Program-made: the position numbers and the translations under genes | Source: CAADGN01 sp035443945 | GTDB taxonomy: Bacteria > Planctomycetota > Phycisphaerae > Phycisphaerales > UBA1924 | DNA length: 64,000 bases | Direction: 5' to 3' | Assembly: GCA_035443945.1 (NCBI GenBank) | Contig: DAOMNQ010000006.1 | Span: 1-64,000, forward strand | Shown here: piece after piece, positions 53,500 through 63,392 of the stretch | Layout: each line of letters opens with the position of its first letter | How positions within the stretch are numbered: the first letter of the stretch is position 1 | Notes under the pieces: generated by a model | What the model saw: the letters and a program-made list of their open reading frames with translations, nothing else | What the model was told of the DNA's origin: nothing | The model's database searches: none

Positions 53500-55215
53500 C
53501 TACTCCTCGGAGGCAAGGGCCTCGAGGACCGCGGCGAGGTCTGCCGCGTCGACGACCTCATCGAAGTTCACGTCTTCAGGCGCGGCGAGCCACGCGGCAA
53601 CGTCGCCGGGGTCCATGTAGCCGCCCAGGTTGATGTCCTCGATCTGGAGCACGCGCAGCCGATAGTCGTAGTCGTGAACCGGAACATCGCCCGTCGACGC
53701 AGGCAACCCGTCGCACGCAAGAAGGCTTTCGCCCGTTATCCGAGGCTCGATGAGGTAGTCATACGGTGCGACGAAGGGGCCGCTGATGAGAATGGCACGC
53801 GTCGCGCCGCTCGGATGCATCGTGTGCGAAAAGGACGCCGTCACGTCTTCCCAGTCACACGACGTGTCGCTCACCGGCTTGCGCCGAACCGTGAACGGCT
53901 TGCCCTCGCCGACGGCCTGGATCGGCCCGTAGTGGTGCAGCGTCACCGAGGGCCAGGCGCTCCCGGGGCCGACGCGACGGAGGGCGTTGTAGTAGTTCTC
54001 GCACTCGTCGTCGCGGAGCGTGTTGGACGCCGGCGAGCAATCCTTGAAGTGGACGCTGAACGGCACGACGCCCGCCGCCCCGCCGCCGAGCGAGGCTGAC
54101 GTCTGGTCGTACCACGGGATCGGCGCGAGCGAGACGCCATCGACGGTCACCGATCCGTTCCCGAGCGTGCCGTCGTCGCCGGTCATCCAGACGCCGCCGT
54201 CGTCACGGGCGTTGATGACGACCTGCCCCTGCAGGCCGCCGGAAGTCTCGACGATGATGGGGCCGAACAGAGATTCGCTGATCAGGATGTCGCCCCCCAG
54301 CACACCCTTGATCTTGATCCTGCCCCGGTTCTGCGAGGTCGACTGATCGGTGTTGGTCTGGAGGTTCCTGCCGATCTCGATGATGCGCCCGGCCAGGAAA
54401 TCGCCTTCGACTTCGATCGGCTCAAGCACCGATCGGGAGGTTGTGATATCCGCGTCAAGGTCGGTGTCCACGAATACGCCCTCCTCGCTCCCGACCAAGG
54501 GGTCGCGGAGTCGGTCGAGCGAGAGTGATCCCGAGAAGGTTCCGCTCGTGGCCTCCAGACGCCAGACGTCCCACGTGCCCCCGCTGCCTGGGTCAGACGC
54601 GTCGATGTCGGCGTAGATCGCGCTCGCCACGACCGTGCGGATGTCGCCCACCACAGCGATAGAAACTGGTGCCGTTGGAGTGCCAATATCGCCTGTGACA
54701 GTGATCGAGTTGATCGAGCCTTCCGCCGCTATGTCCGCCAGGAGATCACCAGCGACGTCGACCACTTGAGTGATTCCGCCGCTCAGTGCCGTGATCGGCC
54801 CCTCGATGTCGCCGCTGAAGGTTCTCACTCTCTTGATGTTGCCCGCGATCAGGCGCACCCGTCCGCTGCTGCTGATCGATGCCGCCTCCACGACGAAACC
54901 GCCGCCGTTTCCTGGCTCGTTCGCGTCGACATGCGCCTGCAGCTGTCCATCGACGTCGAACCGGAACACCTCATTGACAAGCACAGAGCCGGTCAGGTTG
55001 CCACCGATTCGACCAGCAAATCGTGATGTTCCGATGTCCGAAGCGTCCAACCCTCCCCAATGACGGCCAACAGCAGTGATCAGAATGTCAGTCTCATTGA
55101 GGCTTCCGCTTCCGAGCACGATGTCCAACGGAAACGCACCCGGCCCGCCCGTAAACGTCAACCGCCGACGTCCACAGTCGAGCCACTGGTCGTAATGTTG
55201 ACTCGCTTTGCGCAC
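53500..55215 (-). CDS. body of secreted beta-solenoid-like protein with dockerin-like tail (frameshifted from its signal peptide)
   Basis: 571 residues in this frame. Residues about 30-330 are rich in short hydrophobic/aspartate beta repeats ('VDVAGDLLADIAAEGSINSI', 'VEGDFLAGRIIEIGRNLQTN', 'KIKGVLGGDILISESLFG'), probably a parallel beta-helix; the later third is globular and cysteine-containing. The C-terminus 'DINLGGYMDPGDVAAWL' and 'DVNFDEVVDAADLAAVLEAL' is a dockerin-like EF-hand pair. There is no signal peptide here; it lies in another frame at 55158-55397. A single -1 shift near 55157 joins them, so the true gene is probably 53500-55397. Confidence 0.75.
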   Translation of the reverse strand: MRKASQHYDQWLDCGRRRLTFTGGPGAFPLDIVLGSGSLNETDILITAVGRHWGGLDASDIGTSRFAGRIGGNLTGSVLVNEVFRFDVDGQLQAHVDANEPGNGGGFVVEAASISSSGRVRLIAGNIKRVRTFSGDIEGPITALSGGITQVVDVAGDLLADIAAEGSINSITVTGDIGTPTAPVSIAVVGDIRTVVASAIYADIDASDPGSGGTWDVWRLEATSGTFSGSLSLDRLRDPLVGSEEGVFVDTDLDADITTSRSVLEPIEVEGDFLAGRIIEIGRNLQTNTDQSTSQNRGRIKIKGVLGGDILISESLFGPIIVETSGGLQGQVVINARDDGGVWMTGDDGTLGNGSVTVDGVSLAPIPWYDQTSASLGGGAAGVVPFSVHFKDCSPASNTLRDDECENYYNALRRVGPGSAWPSVTLHHYGPIQAVGEGKPFTVRRKPVSDTSCDWEDVTASFSHTMHPSGATRAILISGPFVAPYDYLIEPRITGESLLACDGLPASTGDVPVHDYDYRLRVLQIEDINLGGYMDPGDVAAWLAAPEDVNFDEVVDAADLAAVLEALASEE

Positions 55216-55397
55216 GTCGACAGATTGAACGTCGCATTCTCGCCAGGATCCAGGAACTCATCAATCTCTGTTCCCGGGCAGCACGGTGCACACCCGCCGT
55301 CGTGACGTGTCACGACGACGCGCACCCACTGAGCGCTCGCTGACGCGCTCAGGCCAAGAATCACGAAGAGGAACGGGATAAGCCGGTTCGGTCGCAT
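55158..55397 (-). CDS. signal-peptide portion of the frameshifted secreted protein
   Basis: 79 residues: a signal peptide (MRPNRLIPFLFVILGLSASASAQ) with a good ribosome-binding site (GGAG) upstream, then 'VTRHDGGCAPCCPGTEIDEF' and 'NITTSGSTVDVGG', ending at TGA. In the overlapping frame the sequence continues 'LTFTGGPGAFPLDIVLGSGS', so one missing base after GGT would restore a single product. Starts 3 bases after the stop of the SUMF1-type gene. Confidence 0.75.
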   Translation of the reverse strand: MRPNRLIPFLFVILGLSASASAQWVRVVVTRHDGGCAPCCPGTEIDEFLDPGENATFNLSTCAKRVNITTSGSTVDVGG

Positions 55398-55400
55398 GGA

Positions 55401-56429
55401 TCATCTCCTCCGGCTTCGTGAGAGTGGCAGCACGCCAAGACACACCGTGATAGCGAGAACACCCGGTGCTGGAACAGCGGTAGCGATGCGAAGTCCAGCA
55501 TCGGTAGTTCCTGTGCCAGGGTACAGGCTCTGCAGGCTTGAGACGTGGTCATGCACGACATAGTTGTCGTCGCCGGCAGCGGCACCGACGATGGCTCGCT
55601 CGGCCTTCTCCCCCGGCGGTACGATTTCCTCCGTCCATTCGCGTGACCCGCCCGTCGTGTCGAGCAGGCCCCACGGCGAGACCAGGTCGCTGTACGCGCC
55701 CAGCGGGATGTCCCACTCGCCCCACGACGGCAGGTGCAGGCCGGCGTTCGTCGTGCCCTCGCCAGGCACGCCGGGGATCGGCGGCTCGTCCGACATGTTC
55801 GGGTAGAGCCACCATCCGCCCTGACCCTCGCCGTACCGGTCGGGGTCGTAGTTCATCGCCTTGAGCGCCTCGTCGAGCGTGGGAATCCAGAACCTGGCGC
55901 CCGGCAGATGCGTGGGGTCGTCCGTAAACCAGCGGCCATCGTCCCCCCACGTGGACGCGTCGTACGCGCCGTACTCAAGAGCCGAGAGCGCGGACGACTT
56001 GCCGTTGTGCAGCCAGTTGCAGAACATCGCCGCCTCGCGCCAGCTGATGCCACCCACCGGCAGCAGTTCGGGACTCGCCACGTTGCCGCGCAACCGGTAG
56101 CGTCGGCCAGGCCCGTCGTAGGTCGGGTCGGTCTCCGCGCCCCAGAAGAACGGACGCGCGAAGGTCTTCATGTCGTCCGACTGCGTCGAGAAGGTGTTGA
56201 CGAACTCGAGCCACTGGCCCGTCGTCACTTCCGTGCGGCCGATCCGGTACTCGTAGTCCACACCCCCGCGACCGTAGGCGTAGTCGGGGCCGAAGGGACT
56301 GTCGCCCAGATACGGCTCGTTCCCGACCGCGCCGATCGTCACCCAGTCGAAGTCGTAGTCCTCCGCGCCCGAGGCACGGAACACCGTCACCAGCATCAGT
56401 CCGGCAAGCACGATCAGCGATCGAGCCAT
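55401..56429 (-). CDS. SUMF1-type (formylglycine-generating-like) protein with VPxP...RRR tail
   Basis: 342 residues from the ATG at 56429 with AGGAGG upstream. Signal peptide (ARSLIVLAGLMLVTVFRASG). The SUMF1/FGE-sulfatase domain is seen in 'YEYRIGRTEVTTGQWLEFVN', 'PVGGISWREAAMFCNWLHNG' and 'WGLLDTTGGSREWTEEI'. The C-terminus 'VPAPGVLAITVCLGVLPLSRSRRR' is a PEP-CTERM-like sorting tail. Many such planctomycete proteins are structural or binding proteins rather than active FGE; the two cysteines needed for FGE activity are not evident. Operon with the frameshifted protein. Confidence 0.85.
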   Translation of the reverse strand: MARSLIVLAGLMLVTVFRASGAEDYDFDWVTIGAVGNEPYLGDSPFGPDYAYGRGGVDYEYRIGRTEVTTGQWLEFVNTFSTQSDDMKTFARPFFWGAETDPTYDGPGRRYRLRGNVASPELLPVGGISWREAAMFCNWLHNGKSSALSALEYGAYDASTWGDDGRWFTDDPTHLPGARFWIPTLDEALKAMNYDPDRYGEGQGGWWLYPNMSDEPPIPGVPGEGTTNAGLHLPSWGEWDIPLGAYSDLVSPWGLLDTTGGSREWTEEIVPPGEKAERAIVGAAAGDDNYVVHDHVSSLQSLYPGTGTTDAGLRIATAVPAPGVLAITVCLGVLPLSRSRRR

Positions 56430-56606
56430 CGCAACACCTCCTTGCAACCGACCAGAAGCAACGCGGACCGTCCGTGGACCGCGCGAGCCGGCTATCTTCC
56501 CCGGGCAGCCTACCGCCAGCCCGGGCAGTCCGCCAGCCTCCGTCGCCGCGGGACTGAAGGTAGCCCACACGAGTCCACCCTGCGGAGCGACCTTGAAGGG
56601 CGCCGA

Positions 56607-57026
56607 TCAGAAGAACCCCGGCGCCTCGTCCGCGAGAACCGGGTTCTTGTCGAGGGGCGTCGGCTTGCGCCGCAGCAGGCCCTTGGCGGGTTTGTAGCGC
56701 ATGAAGAAGATGAACCCGGACTGCCCCGCGTCCTGGGCTTCGACATAGATCGCGTCCGACCGGCCTTCCTTCGTCGTCACGTAGCCGTCGAACGCCAGCA
56801 CCGCACGCTCCGGGCGCGGGGAGAGCGAGGCCAACTGCCCACGCCCGGCCTCGATCCCGGCCTCGAAGGTATCGGCGACGAACCGCATCAGCGATCGCTC
56901 GCCCGCAGTCTCGGTGATGGCGAACGGGATGAGTGTGTCGCCGCCCTCGATGGAGCCGAAGGCGTGCTCGAACGCGGTCCAGACGAGATCGACCAGGTCG
57001 TCGGAAGGCTCGGGGGATGTCGCCAT
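56607..57026 (-). CDS. hypothetical protein
   Basis: 139 residues from the ATG at 57026 (MATSPEPSDD). A compact alpha/beta protein ('DLVWTAFEHAFGSIEGGDTL', 'GQLASLSPRPERAVLAFDGY', 'AIYVEAQDAGQSGFIFFMRY'). No signal peptide, no recognised motif; I cannot name a family. Independent of its neighbours by strand spacing. Confidence 0.7.
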   Translation of the reverse strand: MATSPEPSDDLVDLVWTAFEHAFGSIEGGDTLIPFAITETAGERSLMRFVADTFEAGIEAGRGQLASLSPRPERAVLAFDGYVTTKEGRSDAIYVEAQDAGQSGFIFFMRYKPAKGLLRRKPTPLDKNPVLADEAPGFF

Positions 57027-57135
57027 GCGGGCACGATACCGGATTCGGAACGGCGTGGCGCAGATGCCGACCGGCTCGGTGCGGGCCGTTCCGTCACTCA
57101 CCCCCTCGGAGCCTCCGGCGACGCGTGCGGTCGGT

Positions 57136-57597
57136 TCAGAGCGGCCGCACCGTTCTCATGTCGTGCTTGGCTTCGAGCACGGCCCGGAGGTTGCAGACGT
57201 GCCAGGCCCAGAACTGGGCTTCGAGGGCCATGCCGACGAGTGAGTCCTCGTCGGCGGCGAAGGGGCCTTGGCGGAACTTGAGGATGGAGCCACGCTCGAC
57301 GTCGGGTTCCACCCGCCAATAGATCGGCGCGTGCTGGTCGCGGTGGGCGGCGTACCAGTCCCAGGTGATTCGGCCGCCGGCGTCGTAGTCGAGGATGGCG
57401 ATGGTGGTTCGGCGTCTGGCCTTCTCGTCCCAGCCGAGCGTGATGAGGCCACCGGGGCGCAGGTCCACCTCGGCGGAGACGGGGAACCACATGGAAAGGC
57501 CCGCGCCGGTGGTGAGGCAGGCGAAGGTGAGTTCATGGTGGACGGCGATGCGCTGCTCGTGCTCGATCCAGTAGCCGTCGTCCTCGCGCCGGATCAT
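57136..57597 (-). CDS. SRPBCC/AHSA1-like protein
   Basis: 153 residues from the ATG at 57597. START/Bet v1-like fold: 'LTFACLTTGAGLSMWFPVSA', 'GLITLGWDEKARRRTTIAIL', 'ITWDWYAAHRDQHAPIYWRV' and a C-terminal helix 'ALEAQFWAWHVCNLRAVLEA', the pattern of AHSA1-type SRPBCC proteins, which bind hydrophobic ligands. Ligand unknown. Longer frames (58011, 58528) are rejected because they run antisense to the zinc-ribbon gene. Confidence 0.8.
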   Translation of the reverse strand: MIRREDDGYWIEHEQRIAVHHELTFACLTTGAGLSMWFPVSAEVDLRPGGLITLGWDEKARRRTTIAILDYDAGGRITWDWYAAHRDQHAPIYWRVEPDVERGSILKFRQGPFAADEDSLVGMALEAQFWAWHVCNLRAVLEAKHDMRTVRPL

Positions 57598-57763
57598 GGT
57601 GGCCTCCGTCCCCCGTTCGCAGAGCATACGCGAGCCGGGGGTGAGACGGCTCACGCAGTGGCGCGGAGACGCGGAGGGGGAGAGGGCGGGTATGGCTCTG
57701 TTTTCGCGCACGGCTCGGCGGCTCCGGTGGTTCCTTCCGACCTTTTCCCGGTACACTGTGCCC

Positions 57764-58135
57764 ATGCCGCACCGCTCCGCCATCCCACCCGAGCGGATCA
57801 ACGCCCTGCGTGCGATCGGCACGCTGGTGGTGCGGACCGCGGCGGTGTGGTGCCTCGTGTTCGGGGCGTACCTCTTCCTCAAGAAGGTGCTCCTCGCCGT
57901 CGCGTCGCACGCGTTCCGTATGTTCATGGCAGACGGCGACATGCAGTCCACGTACCGCGGGCTGGCGTTGATGGCGGTGGGCGTGCTTCTTGGTTTGCTC
58001 TCGCGGCGCATCGGGGCGTGGATCGTGCCCGTGCCTGCGACAGGCTGCCCGCGCTGCGGCTACCCCACGCCGGACGCGGAGGGACGGTGCCCGGAGTGCG
58101 GTTTGCCGGGATTCGAACGCGACGGTGAGGGGTGA
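57764..58135 (+). CDS. small membrane protein with C-terminal zinc ribbon
   Basis: 123 residues from the ATG at 57764. Two membrane spans ('TAAVWCLVFGAYLFLKKVLL' and 'LALMAVGVLLGLLSRRIGAW') followed by a zinc ribbon CPRCGY...CPECG, typical of many planctomycete proteins with a C-terminal 'rubredoxin-like' tail. Function unknown. Longer upstream starts are antisense to the SRPBCC gene and not preferred. Confidence 0.78.
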   Translation: MPHRSAIPPERINALRAIGTLVVRTAAVWCLVFGAYLFLKKVLLAVASHAFRMFMADGDMQSTYRGLALMAVGVLLGLLSRRIGAWIVPVPATGCPRCGYPTPDAEGRCPECGLPGFERDGEG

Positions 58136-58163
58136 CGATCGGGCGCGTGCTTCGATTGCTCGT

Positions 58164-58970
58164 TCACGGTCGCCGCTCGTTGGCTCGCTCGCGCTGCGGC
58201 GCGACGGCAACGAGCAGCGCGGCGACGAACGCGAAGATGGCGATCGACGCCGCGGGGAGCGTCCAGCCCGCGGCGCGGATCGCGCTGTCGGCGGCCATGA
58301 TGCGCGGGCCGCTGCCCTCGGGCATGACGTGCAGCGAGGCGTCGAACTGCCAGGAGTCGGGGCGGAGCGTGGGCAGGCCGTTGTGCATCGCCGGCGCGTC
58401 GGGCGAGTAGGGGCGGCCCTGCGGGTAGGCGAAGCGCTCGTGGTGGATCGCGCCGTCGGGGAGGAGTTCGTAGACGTCGAAGGTCCAGTCCTTGCGCCAG
58501 ATGCGACCCCAGGTCTCGGGGTCCGCACCGGCGGGGGGGGTGCGCGCCACCACGGCGATGCGGTCGGCGATCTCGCCGGAGGCGAGGCCCTCGGCGAACT
58601 CGCGGTCGGTGCGGCCGCTGAGCGGGGCGAATCGGAGGACGCGCATCCAGTCCTCGTGGCGGACGAGGCCCGGGAGGCTCGCGGCGTGTGCGCGCGGGGC
58701 GACGGTCACTCGCAGGCGCACCTGCTCATCGCCGTAGCGGAGGAGGAGCACGCCGAAAGGTTCGGCCTCGGTTGCGGGCTGGTCCTCGAGAGAGACGGGT
58801 CGGCCGGCGTACTCGAAGCGCGGATCGGCGACGGGGCGGAAGGCGTAGACGACGCGGCCGTGGCGCTCGACAAAGTCGGCGAGGCGGCGGGCCATCAGAT
58901 AGCCGGAGGCGACCGCGCAGAGGAGGGCGAGCAGGGCGATCGCGGCGGCGATGGCGCGAACGCGGTTCAT
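58164..58970 (-). CDS. hypothetical membrane protein at end of cytochrome oxidase operon
   Basis: 268 residues. One N-terminal span (AIAAAIALLALLCAVASGYL), a periplasmic domain of about 200 residues ('GVLLLRYGDEQVRLRVTVAP', 'WRKDWTFDVYELLPDGAIHH') and one C-terminal span (ASIAIFAFVAALLVAVAP). I do not recognise a family, but it is 19 bases after coxD on the same strand, so an assembly or accessory role for the oxidase is plausible. Confidence 0.75.
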   Translation of the reverse strand: MNRVRAIAAAIALLALLCAVASGYLMARRLADFVERHGRVVYAFRPVADPRFEYAGRPVSLEDQPATEAEPFGVLLLRYGDEQVRLRVTVAPRAHAASLPGLVRHEDWMRVLRFAPLSGRTDREFAEGLASGEIADRIAVVARTPPAGADPETWGRIWRKDWTFDVYELLPDGAIHHERFAYPQGRPYSPDAPAMHNGLPTLRPDSWQFDASLHVMPEGSGPRIMAADSAIRAAGWTLPAASIAIFAFVAALLVAVAPQRERANERRP

Positions 58971-58989
58971 GCGCGAGGATAGGGGCGCA

Positions 58990-59688
58990 TCAGTGCCCGC
59001 CGTGCGCGGCGTCGGAGGCTGGGGCGTGCTCGTCGAGCGCGCCGCTCAGGCCACGCTGGGGGCGCGAGCGGCTGGGTCCGACGGTGGTGTCCTCGTGGTG
59101 TGGGTGCTTCTCGGCGAGTTTCTTCTCGACGTAGTCCGCGCCCTTCTCCTCGACGGCGACGTTCCGGACGTAGCCGGCGATGGGTCCGACGATGCTCTCG
59201 ACGATCGGTTCGCCCTTCTCGTTCTTCTCGCCCGTCTTGCGGGTGAGGTTGACGCCGGTGCCGCCCGGGCTGATCTGCGGGGCGCGGTAGGCCTCGACGC
59301 GGTTGCGGTTGCCGAGGTCGAGGGCGGTGAAGGAGAGGAAGATGGCGAAGGCGAAGAGGCAGAAGAGGAAGACGATGGTGTTCAACGGGTTGTCGTACTT
59401 GAGAGCCATGAAGAAGGTGACGACGAGGACGGCCTTCACTGTTGCGATGCTCATCGCGATGAGCACGTTGACGGAGTTCGGGATGCTCCAGCCCATGACC
59501 TCGATCATGTAGGTCTCGACCTCGGCCGCACCGACGGTCAGGCCGGTGAAGGCGAGCAGCGCGAGCAGCACGATCAGGAGCGTGCGCCCGCTCATGACGT
59601 GGTGGCCGTGGTCGACGTAGGTGAACCCGTGGGGGTTGTCGGGATCGAACCTGTCGCCGTTGTGATCGGTCGGCTTGGTGTGGCTCAT
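58990..59688 (-). CDS. coxD: cytochrome c oxidase subunit IV family protein
   Basis: 232 residues from the ATG at 59688. Three membrane spans ('RTLLIVLLALLAFTGLTVGA', 'VNVLIAMSIATVKAVLVVTF', 'TIVFLFCLFAFAIFLSFTAL') in the arrangement of the small subunit IV (CtaF/CoxD) of caa3 oxidases, preceded by a histidine-rich N-terminus. The C-terminal 100 residues are soluble and charged ('TGEKNEKGEPIVESIVGPIA', 'ADYVEKKLAEKHPHHEDTT'), an unusual extension, since family members are usually near 100 residues. Confidence 0.85.
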   Translation of the reverse strand: MSHTKPTDHNGDRFDPDNPHGFTYVDHGHHVMSGRTLLIVLLALLAFTGLTVGAAEVETYMIEVMGWSIPNSVNVLIAMSIATVKAVLVVTFFMALKYDNPLNTIVFLFCLFAFAIFLSFTALDLGNRNRVEAYRAPQISPGGTGVNLTRKTGEKNEKGEPIVESIVGPIAGYVRNVAVEEKGADYVEKKLAEKHPHHEDTTVGPSRSRPQRGLSGALDEHAPASDAAHGGH

Positions 59689-59701
59689 GGGTCGTTCCGG
59701 G

Positions 59702-60403
59702 TCAGTGGATGAGGTACAGGAGGGGGAAGAGGAAGATCCAGATGAGGTCGACGAGGTGCCAGTAGAGGCCTGAGTTTTCGAGCATGGTGTAGTGGGTGGG
59801 GCCGTAGGCCTTGTGCCGGACCGAGCGGTAGAGGCACCACGCGAGCAGACACGCGCCGATGACGACGTGCAGGGCGTGGATGCCGGTGGCGCAGTAGTAG
59901 ACGCTCCACCAGATCGGCTCCTGGGGGTGGCTCCAGTAGGGGTAGTCGAAGAGGACGCCGGGGCGCTTGCCCTCGGCCCACTTGGGGCCGTACTCGAACG
60001 TGAACTTGATGAAGACGAACGCGGCGGCGCAGACGAGCGTGATGATGAGGTTGACGTGGAGCCAGAACCGCTTGTCGAGCATGGCACAGCGGATGCTGGA
60101 GGCGACGGTGTACGAGGAGATGAGCAGGACGACGGTGTTCAGGCCGCCCCAGCGGACGTCGAGCGAGTGGCTGCCGGCGGCGAAGGCCTCGGGGTACATC
60201 ATGCGGAAGATGGCGTAGGCGCAGAAGAGGCCGGCGAAGAGAAGGACTTCGGTGGCGAGGAAGAGCCAGAAGCCGAGTTTGCAGGCGTCGAACTCGTCGG
60301 CGGCGGAGCGGAAGTGCGAGGCCGCCACGTAGCGCTTCCACCCCGGGGCCGAGGGGTCGCCCGGCGCCGGCTGATGATCGTGGTGCGTGGGGATGCTGGT
60401 CAT
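59702..60403 (-). CDS. coxC: cytochrome c oxidase subunit III
   Basis: 233 residues. Seven membrane helices around the oxygen channel. Visible: 'DACKLGFWLFLATEVLLFAG', 'LNTVVLLISSYTVASSIRCA', 'YCATGIHALHVVIGACLLAW' and the C-terminal 'LYWHLVDLIWIFLFPLLYLI', which is the classical end of subunit III. Part of the caa3-type operon, 12 bases after coxA and 13 before coxD. Confidence 0.95.
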   Translation of the reverse strand: MTSIPTHHDHQPAPGDPSAPGWKRYVAASHFRSAADEFDACKLGFWLFLATEVLLFAGLFCAYAIFRMMYPEAFAAGSHSLDVRWGGLNTVVLLISSYTVASSIRCAMLDKRFWLHVNLIITLVCAAAFVFIKFTFEYGPKWAEGKRPGVLFDYPYWSHPQEPIWWSVYYCATGIHALHVVIGACLLAWCLYRSVRHKAYGPTHYTMLENSGLYWHLVDLIWIFLFPLLYLIH

Positions 60404-60415
60404 CGTCGTCTCCGG

Positions 60416-62209
<1,794 letters not shown>

Positions 62210-62270
62210 CGCTCGCTCGCCTTCGGAGCCGATCGCTCCCGGAATGGCGCGCCTGGGCGCGCCGGGTGGT

Positions 62271-63392
62271 TCAGTTCGGTCCCCCGTTCGCGCCCTCGCC
62301 GTTGGCTGGCGCGTCGCCCTCGCCCTCGGCGGCCTGCTCGGCCTCGAGCGCGGCCGCGCCGAGCGGATGATCGCTCAGACTGCGGATGTACGCGGTGACC
62401 CAGAGGATCTCGTCCTCGGTGATGATGCCCTGGAAGGAGTTCATCTGGTTTGGATAGCCCGCGTGCAGTTTCGCGCCGGGGACGAGGATGGACTCACGGA
62501 TGTAGTTGTCCCACACGGTGCGGTCATCGCCGGGAATGGAGGAGCCGTCCGTGAGCGGCACGGGGTTGCCGTAGGCGTTGCGCCAGGTCGGGCCGACGTT
62601 GCGCGTGCCGTCGATGGAGTGGCAGGCGAAGCAGCCGTGCTTGCGCGCAGCCCGCTCGCCCATCTCCTGGGGCGTGCCGCCGACCATGCCCCACTGGCCG
62701 ACCAGCTCGTTGTATTCCGGCTCGGGAACCACTCGGATGACGGCGGCCATCTCGGAGTGCTGGTCGCCGCAGTACTCGGCGCAGAAGACCCAGTGGGTCT
62801 CGCCGGCCTGCATGGGCTGGATCCAGAAACTGGTGTAGCGGTTGGGCATGACGTCGAACTTCATGCGAAAGTCCGGGATCCAGAAGGAGTGGATCACGTC
62901 GTCGCTGTACATTTTGAAGCGGACGGCGCGCCCCGCAGGAAGCACGATGACTGGGACATTGCTCGCACCGAGTTGCGTCGTCTCCGGGGAGATGGCGCCG
63001 TTGGGATAGGTCGCCGTCCAGTTCCACTTCATGCCCTTGACGACGAGTTCGATGGAGTCGGCGGGCGGCACCAGTTTGTCGATGTAGGTGTGGAAGCCGC
63101 GGAAGAAGATGTAGCCGAGGAAGAGCGAGGGGACGACGGTCCAGACGACCTCGAGCGGCGCGTTGTGGGATGCGCTGCGCGATGCAGGGACGCCGGGGCG
63201 GCGGCGGTACTTGTAGACCCACCAGACCATGAGGCCCATGAGGAGGACGAACCAGAAGGTGGAGAACCAGAAGACCCACATGAAGAGGCTGTCGGTGGCG
63301 ACGCCCTTCTCCCACGCCGCGCTGCCGCGGAAGAACATGTCGTGGACGGGTCCGGTGCTCTGGGCGAGGGTTGGGAGGATGGGTGCGGTCAT
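62271..63392 (-). CDS. coxB: cytochrome c oxidase subunit II with fused cytochrome c domain
   Basis: 373 residues from the ATG at 63392. Two N-terminal membrane spans, then the cupredoxin domain with the dinuclear CuA site: H168, C204, C208, H212 and M215 ('CAEYCGDQHSEM'). A C-terminal class I cytochrome c domain with C254-F-A-C257-H258 makes it a caa3-type subunit II, so no separate cytochrome c is needed for the last step. The end is acidic and glycine-rich. Its start overlaps the SCO1 stop by ATGA. Confidence 0.96.
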   Translation of the reverse strand: MTAPILPTLAQSTGPVHDMFFRGSAAWEKGVATDSLFMWVFWFSTFWFVLLMGLMVWWVYKYRRRPGVPASRSASHNAPLEVVWTVVPSLFLGYIFFRGFHTYIDKLVPPADSIELVVKGMKWNWTATYPNGAISPETTQLGASNVPVIVLPAGRAVRFKMYSDDVIHSFWIPDFRMKFDVMPNRYTSFWIQPMQAGETHWVFCAEYCGDQHSEMAAVIRVVPEPEYNELVGQWGMVGGTPQEMGERAARKHGCFACHSIDGTRNVGPTWRNAYGNPVPLTDGSSIPGDDRTVWDNYIRESILVPGAKLHAGYPNQMNSFQGIITEDEILWVTAYIRSLSDHPLGAAALEAEQAAEGEGDAPANGEGANGGPN

